Below are positions 7,120 through 10,305 of a stretch of 10,305 bases of DNA, piece by piece. A program made the translations under genes and the position numbers. Within the stretch, counting starts at the first letter, position 1. The number at the start of each line of letters is the position of its first letter. The stretch covers positions 1-10,305 of the forward strand of contig CACXDV010000276.1 of assembly GCA_902766585.1 (NCBI GenBank), given 5' to 3'. Under the pieces are notes generated by a model. The model had not been told where the DNA came from. It saw nothing but the letters and a program-made list of their open reading frames with translations, and searched no databases. The DNA comes from an uncultured Ruminococcus sp. (lineage in GTDB: Bacteria > Bacillota > Clostridia > Oscillospirales > Acutalibacteraceae).

Positions 7120-7124
7120 GGAGG
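7120..7124 (+). promoter_or_regulatory. Ribosome binding site of cmk
   Basis: GGAGG lies 7 nt before the ATG at 7132 and fixes the start of cmk. Confidence 0.85.
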
Positions 7125-7131
7125 AATAAAC

Positions 7132-7797
7132 ATGGTCGCAGTAGCAATAGACGGTCCCGCTGGTGCCGGAAAAAGCACTATCGCAAGGACTGCCGCCGCG
7201 GAGCTTGGGTTCATTTATATTGATACGGGAGCCTTATATCGCACTATAGGACTTTCCTGTATTAATAAAGGGATAGACTGTTCTGATACTGAAAAGGTCA
7301 TTCCGGTTCTTAGTCAAATTAAAATTGATCTGAAATTCATTGACGGTGAGCAGAGAATGTTTCTTGATGATGAAGATGTTTCCGGTTTGATCAGAACGGA
7401 AGAAGTTTCAATGTCAGCATCAAAGGTTTCCGCTATTCCGGAGGTAAGAGCATATCTTCTGGAGCTTCAGAGGGGATTTGCTAAAACCAATAATGTTATT
7501 ATGGATGGAAGAGATATCGGTACAGTTGTACTTCCAGGTGCTGATGTAAAAATTTTTCTTACAGCATCTTCCGAGTCACGAGCTATGAGAAGATTTCTTC
7601 AGCTCAAAGAAAAAGGTATTGACGGTGATTATGATAGTATTTTACAGGATATAATAAAGAGAGACCATAATGATATGACGCGGGAGACAGCTCCGTTGAA
7701 GGCGGCAGATGACGCTGTTACAATAGATACAACAGAGCTTGATCTTTTGCAGTCTATCGAAAGTGTTATTTCGGTTATAAAGGAGAGACTGAAATGA
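7132..7797 (+). CDS. cmk: (d)CMP kinase
   Basis: Cytidylate kinase phosphorylates CMP and dCMP with ATP, feeding RNA, DNA and CDP-lipid synthesis. The 221-residue cytoplasmic protein has the usual family length. Visible motifs are the P-loop GPAGAGKST (8-16), the DTGALYRT segment after it (31-38), MDGRDIGTVVLPGA (124-137) with the nucleotide-binding Arg-Asp pair, a lid region with RAMRRF, and RDHNDMTRETAPLKAADDA ending in TIDTT, all typical of bacterial Cmk. A clear ribosome binding site and the canonical N-terminus support the ATG. It is first in its operon, and its TGA overlaps plsC's ATG by 4 bp. Neighbourhood of cmk with plsC, ispH and rpsA is a familiar clostridial arrangement. Confidence 0.98.
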   Translation: MVAVAIDGPAGAGKSTIARTAAAELGFIYIDTGALYRTIGLSCINKGIDCSDTEKVIPVLSQIKIDLKFIDGEQRMFLDDEDVSGLIRTEEVSMSASKVSAIPEVRAYLLELQRGFAKTNNVIMDGRDIGTVVLPGADVKIFLTASSESRAMRRFLQLKEKGIDGDYDSILQDIIKRDHNDMTRETAPLKAADDAVTIDTTELDLLQSIESVISVIKERLK

Positions 7798-8408
7798 AAA
7801 GGGGCGCTTTATATTCCTTCGGATGGTATCTGTTGTATCCGATTTTTAAGCTTTTGTTCTTTTTTAAGGTGAACGGCAGAGAGAATATTCCGGAAAACGG
7901 CGGATTTATTCTATGCTCCAATCATCTGTCAAATTTCGATCCTGTTTTGCTTGCACTTTCACAGAAGCGCCAGATCTTTTACATGGCGAAGGCGGAGCTT
8001 TTTAAGAACAAATTCTTTGGCGCATTGATCAGAAAGCTTGGAGCATTTCCTGTAGAAAGAGGTGCAGGAGACGGCAAGGCAATTGAAATGGCTGAAAGCA
8101 TCATAAAAGATGAAAAGATGCTTGGTATTTTCATTGAGGGTACAAGATCAAAGACCGGAGAGTTTCTCAGACCAAAATCAGGTGCAGCTATTATCGCGCA
8201 TCAGATGAAGGCAACAGTAATACCTGTATGCATTACTCCGAAAAACAAAAAGATAAAAGTATTCCAAAGAGTAAAGATACGCTTCGGAAAACCGTTGACA
8301 CCTGAGGAATTAGGTCTTAATGGGGAAGCAGGACCTGAAGTATACAGAACTGCCGCTCGCCGTATCATGTCTGAAATTCAAAGTCTGAGGGAGATTGATC
8401 TTAAATGA
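7794..8408 (+). CDS. plsC: 1-acyl-sn-glycerol-3-phosphate acyltransferase (PlsC family)
   Basis: PlsC-type enzymes add the second acyl chain to lysophosphatidic acid at the inner face of the membrane, giving phosphatidic acid. The 204-residue product has an N-terminal hydrophobic stretch (WYLLYPIFKLLFFF, about 11-24). It also has the catalytic HX4D motif in SNHLSNFD (H44, D49), the GAFPVERG block, the glycerol-phosphate binding FIEGTRSKTGEF (E115-G-T-R118, with Ile where Pro is usual), and the IPVCITPKNKK region near the fourth family block. The acyl donor (acyl-ACP or acyl-CoA) cannot be told. It has AAGGAG 8 nt before the ATG and overlaps both cmk and the next gene by ATGA. A different acyl acceptor within the same superfamily is possible, but the motifs favour PlsC. 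Confidence 0.94.
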   Translation: MKRGALYSFGWYLLYPIFKLLFFFKVNGRENIPENGGFILCSNHLSNFDPVLLALSQKRQIFYMAKAELFKNKFFGALIRKLGAFPVERGAGDGKAIEMAESIIKDEKMLGIFIEGTRSKTGEFLRPKSGAAIIAHQMKATVIPVCITPKNKKIKVFQRVKIRFGKPLTPEELGLNGEAGPEVYRTAARRIMSEIQSLREIDLK

Positions 8409-10305
8409 TTAAAGTAGCCAAAACAGCCGGCTTCTGCTTTGGAGTAAGCCGCGCAGTGAGCATAGTAGAGAGATTGGTCTCTGAAGGAAAAAGTGTTTAC
8501 ACATTAGGACCGATCATTCATAATCCGCAGATGGTCGAAAGGCTGGCAGAGGATGGTGTAAAAATTGCTGATCTGCCTGAGGATGTTAAGAACGGAGAAA
8601 CGCTTGTGATCCGTTCACATGGAGTATCTGCCGATGTTATGGGCAGGATAAAGGAACTTGGAATAAAATACGAAGATGCAACCTGTCCCTTTGTTTTAAA
8701 AATTCATAAGATCGTTGCAGAGCATTCAGCGGCAAGGGAGACCATACTTATAGCCGGAGATCCCGATCATCCTGAAGTCAAGGGAATAATCGGATATTGC
8801 AGCGGAGAATATTATACATTTAAAAACAAAGGCGAATTGGAGAATTTGCTCAATAATAATCAACAATTAAAAGAAAAAGTGTTATGTGTTGTTGCACAGA
8901 CCACTTTTGACATAAAAGAATGGAAAAATTCTTTAAAAGTTTTGCAAAAACTATGTACAAATACGAAAATATTTGGTACAATATGTAGTGCCACATCTGA
9001 TAGGCAGTCTGAAGCAGAGCTTCTGGCGGGGGAATCAGATTTAATGATAGTGATAGGCGGTCGTCACAGTTCAAATACAAATAAGCTGTATCATATTTGC
9101 AAAGCAAAATGTGAGCAGACCTATTTGATAGAAACCGCCGATGAGCTTCCGTTATCAGCCGCTAAAAAGGCAGCGAGGATTGGCATTACAGCCGGTGCAT
9201 CTACCCCGGCAAGCATAATAAAGGAGGTTCTGGTAAAAATGTCAGACGAAATCAAAAATCTTGAAGAAAGCAAAGATGAAAACTTTGCAGAGCTCCTTGA
9301 AGAGTCAATGCAGAGCTATAATACAAACGGAAGGGTACACGGTGTTGTTGTTGGCGTAACTCCCACAGAGGTACGCGTAGATGTAGGCAGGAAGCAGACC
9401 GGTATTATACCGCTTGAACAGCTTTCAAATGATCCCAATGCCAAAACTGAGGATCTTGTAAAGGTCGGAGATGAGCTTGATCTCATCATTATGAAGACCA
9501 ACGATCAGGAAGGCACAATTCTTCTTTCAAAGAAGATCCTTGATGCTCAGAAGGGCTGGGACGATATCGTTGATGCTTATGAGAACAAGACCGTTCTTCA
9601 TGGTGTTGTAACAGAAGTGAATAAGGGCGGTGTTATCGTTCTTTTCAACGGTATCAGAGTATTTATTCCTGCTTCACAGGCTTCTGCTAACAGAGGCGCT
9701 GATCTTGAGAGCCTTGTAAGAACAGAAGTAGATTTCCGTATTATTGAGACAATGGGAAGAAACAACAGAAGAAGAGCAGTAGGTTCTATCCGTTCCGTTC
9801 TTGACGATGAGCGCAAGAAGAAGGAAGAGGAATTCTGGGCTAATGCAGAAGAGGGTAAGGTATACAACGGCGTTGTTAAATCCCTTACATCTTACGGAGC
9901 ATTTGTAGATATCGGCGGTATTGACGGTATGGTACATATTTCCGAGCTTTCCTGGAACAGAATCAAGCATCCTTCAGAAATCGTTAATATCGGCGATGAG
10001 GTTGAGGTATATATCAAATCTCTTGATCGTGAGAAGGGTAAAATTTCACTTGGTTACAAAAAGACTGAGGATAATCCCTGGGAGATACTTAAGAATAAGT
10101 ATCCTGTAGGAACCGACTGTGAGGTAGAGATCGTTGGTCTTACTCAGTTCGGTGCATTTGCCAAGATCATTGACGGTATTGACGGTCTTATCCATGTTTC
10201 ACAGATCTCAAACGAGAGAATCGAGAAGCCTGAGGACGTTCTTTCCGTTGGTCAGAAGGTAAATGTTAAGATCACTGCAATTGACTTCGATAAGAAACGC
10301 ATCAG
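8405..10305 (+). CDS. ispH: IspH-ribosomal protein S1 fusion (HMBPP reductase / S1), 3' end outside the window
   Basis: A single open frame of at least 633 codons joins two proteins. Residues 1-278 are 4-hydroxy-3-methylbut-2-enyl diphosphate reductase, the last step of the MEP isoprenoid pathway. Its iron-sulfur ligands are C11 (GFCFGV), C94 (ATCPFV) and C194 (TICSAT), and it has TLGPIIHNPQ, IRSHGV, HPEVKG, AQTTF, HSSNTN and ITAGASTP. From Met279 the sequence is S1/RpsA, which helps the 30S subunit bind mRNA. It has a short acidic linker and then S1 (OB-fold) repeats at about 309-376, 392-460 and 483-553, with a fourth from about 564 cut by the window edge; the third (YGAFVDIGGIDGMVHISELSW) and fourth are the most canonical. 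The gene overlaps plsC by ATGA and has GAGGGAG 11 nt upstream. Fusions of this kind are known in Clostridia. The S1 half has its own AAGGAGG and ATG and different codon use. Confidence 0.96.
   Translation, partial: MIKVAKTAGFCFGVSRAVSIVERLVSEGKSVYTLGPIIHNPQMVERLAEDGVKIADLPEDVKNGETLVIRSHGVSADVMGRIKELGIKYEDATCPFVLKIHKIVAEHSAARETILIAGDPDHPEVKGIIGYCSGEYYTFKNKGELENLLNNNQQLKEKVLCVVAQTTFDIKEWKNSLKVLQKLCTNTKIFGTICSATSDRQSEAELLAGESDLMIVIGGRHSSNTNKLYHICKAKCEQTYLIETADELPLSAAKKAARIGITAGASTPASIIKEVLVKMSDEIKNLEESKDENFAELLEESMQSYNTNGRVHGVVVGVTPTEVRVDVGRKQTGIIPLEQLSNDPNAKTEDLVKVGDELDLIIMKTNDQEGTILLSKKILDAQKGWDDIVDAYENKTVLHGVVTEVNKGGVIVLFNGIRVFIPASQASANRGADLESLVRTEVDFRIIETMGRNNRRRAVGSIRSVLDDERKKKEEEFWANAEEGKVYNGVVKSLTSYGAFVDIGGIDGMVHISELSWNRIKHPSEIVNIGDEVEVYIKSLDREKGKISLGYKKTEDNPWEILKNKYPVGTDCEVEIVGLTQFGAFAKIIDGIDGLIHVSQISNERIEKPEDVLSVGQKVNVKITAIDFDKKRI
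9221..9241 (+). promoter_or_regulatory. rpsA: Internal ribosome binding site and start codon at the IspH/S1 junction
   Basis: AAGGAGGT (9221-9228) is a complete Shine-Dalgarno sequence and lies 10 nt before an in-frame ATG (9239-9241, Met279). That Met precedes SDEIKNLEES, a plausible native N-terminus for a free S1 protein. Ribosomes could start here and make S1 alone alongside the fusion. The site is visible; its use is inference, and Lys-Glu codons can create AAGGAGG by chance. Confidence 0.55.

Noticed and set aside
7084..7131. Riboswitch or attenuator ahead of cmk
   Set aside because: The predicted leader is only about 42 nt and shows no stable hairpin.
8850..9107. Minus-strand open frame of 85 codons in ispH
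   Set aside because: It is opposite well-conserved IspH motifs, including the third cysteine ligand, and has no ribosome binding site or domain.
9598..9970. Overlapping minus-strand open frames within the S1 region
   Set aside because: They are antisense to strongly codon-biased S1 repeats and have no family features.
1..10305. Mobile element, phage, CRISPR, tRNA or rRNA
   Set aside because: No repeats with spacers, no transposase or integrase motifs, no cloverleaf or rRNA signatures seen; nearly all the sequence is conserved coding sequence.

Overview
The window looks like ordinary chromosome from a low-to-moderate GC Gram-positive anaerobe, most likely a clostridium of the Ruminococcus type (Oscillospiraceae). 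The reasons are strong AAGGAGG-type ribosome binding sites, the DUF4093/RNase M5-like toprim gene, a clostridial-type FeoB, and above all an IspH domain fused to ribosomal protein S1, an arrangement known from Clostridia. The genus assignment is inference from protein style, not from a search.

Layout. Bases 1-4710 (+) hold a tightly coupled run: the 3' part of comEC (DNA-uptake channel), holA (DNA polymerase III delta), a toprim protein related to RNase M5, and an RNase Z-like metallo-hydrolase. Each gene overlaps the next by 1-13 bp. Bases 4707-6954 (-) hold feoB and feoA, the ferrous iron transporter and its small partner, which converge on the first operon so that the stop codons overlap. 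The only intergenic space, 6955-7131, carries back-to-back promoters, plus a perfect 8-bp inverted repeat in the probable feoA leader. Bases 7132-10305 (+) hold cmk (CMP kinase), plsC (lysophosphatidate acyltransferase) and the ispH-rpsA fusion, again joined by 4-bp ATGA overlaps. The fusion runs off the right edge after at least three complete S1 repeats and most of a fourth.

How it fits together. The left operon mixes DNA handling (ComEC, HolA) with RNA processing (RNase M5-like, RNase Z-like). The right operon groups nucleotide, phospholipid and isoprenoid precursor synthesis with a translation factor. The feo pair sits between them as a separate iron-uptake unit with its own promoter. Apart from 6955-7131 no stretch lacks a gene, and I see no RNA gene, mobile element, CRISPR array or phage gene.

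I did not find a new multi-gene system. The points most worth a second look are: an internal ribosome binding site and start inside the IspH-S1 fusion, coinciding with a sharp change of codon use; a ComEC C-terminal domain that has lost its metal-binding motif; the palindrome ahead of feoA together with feoA's weak start; and a substituted guanine-recognition motif in FeoB.
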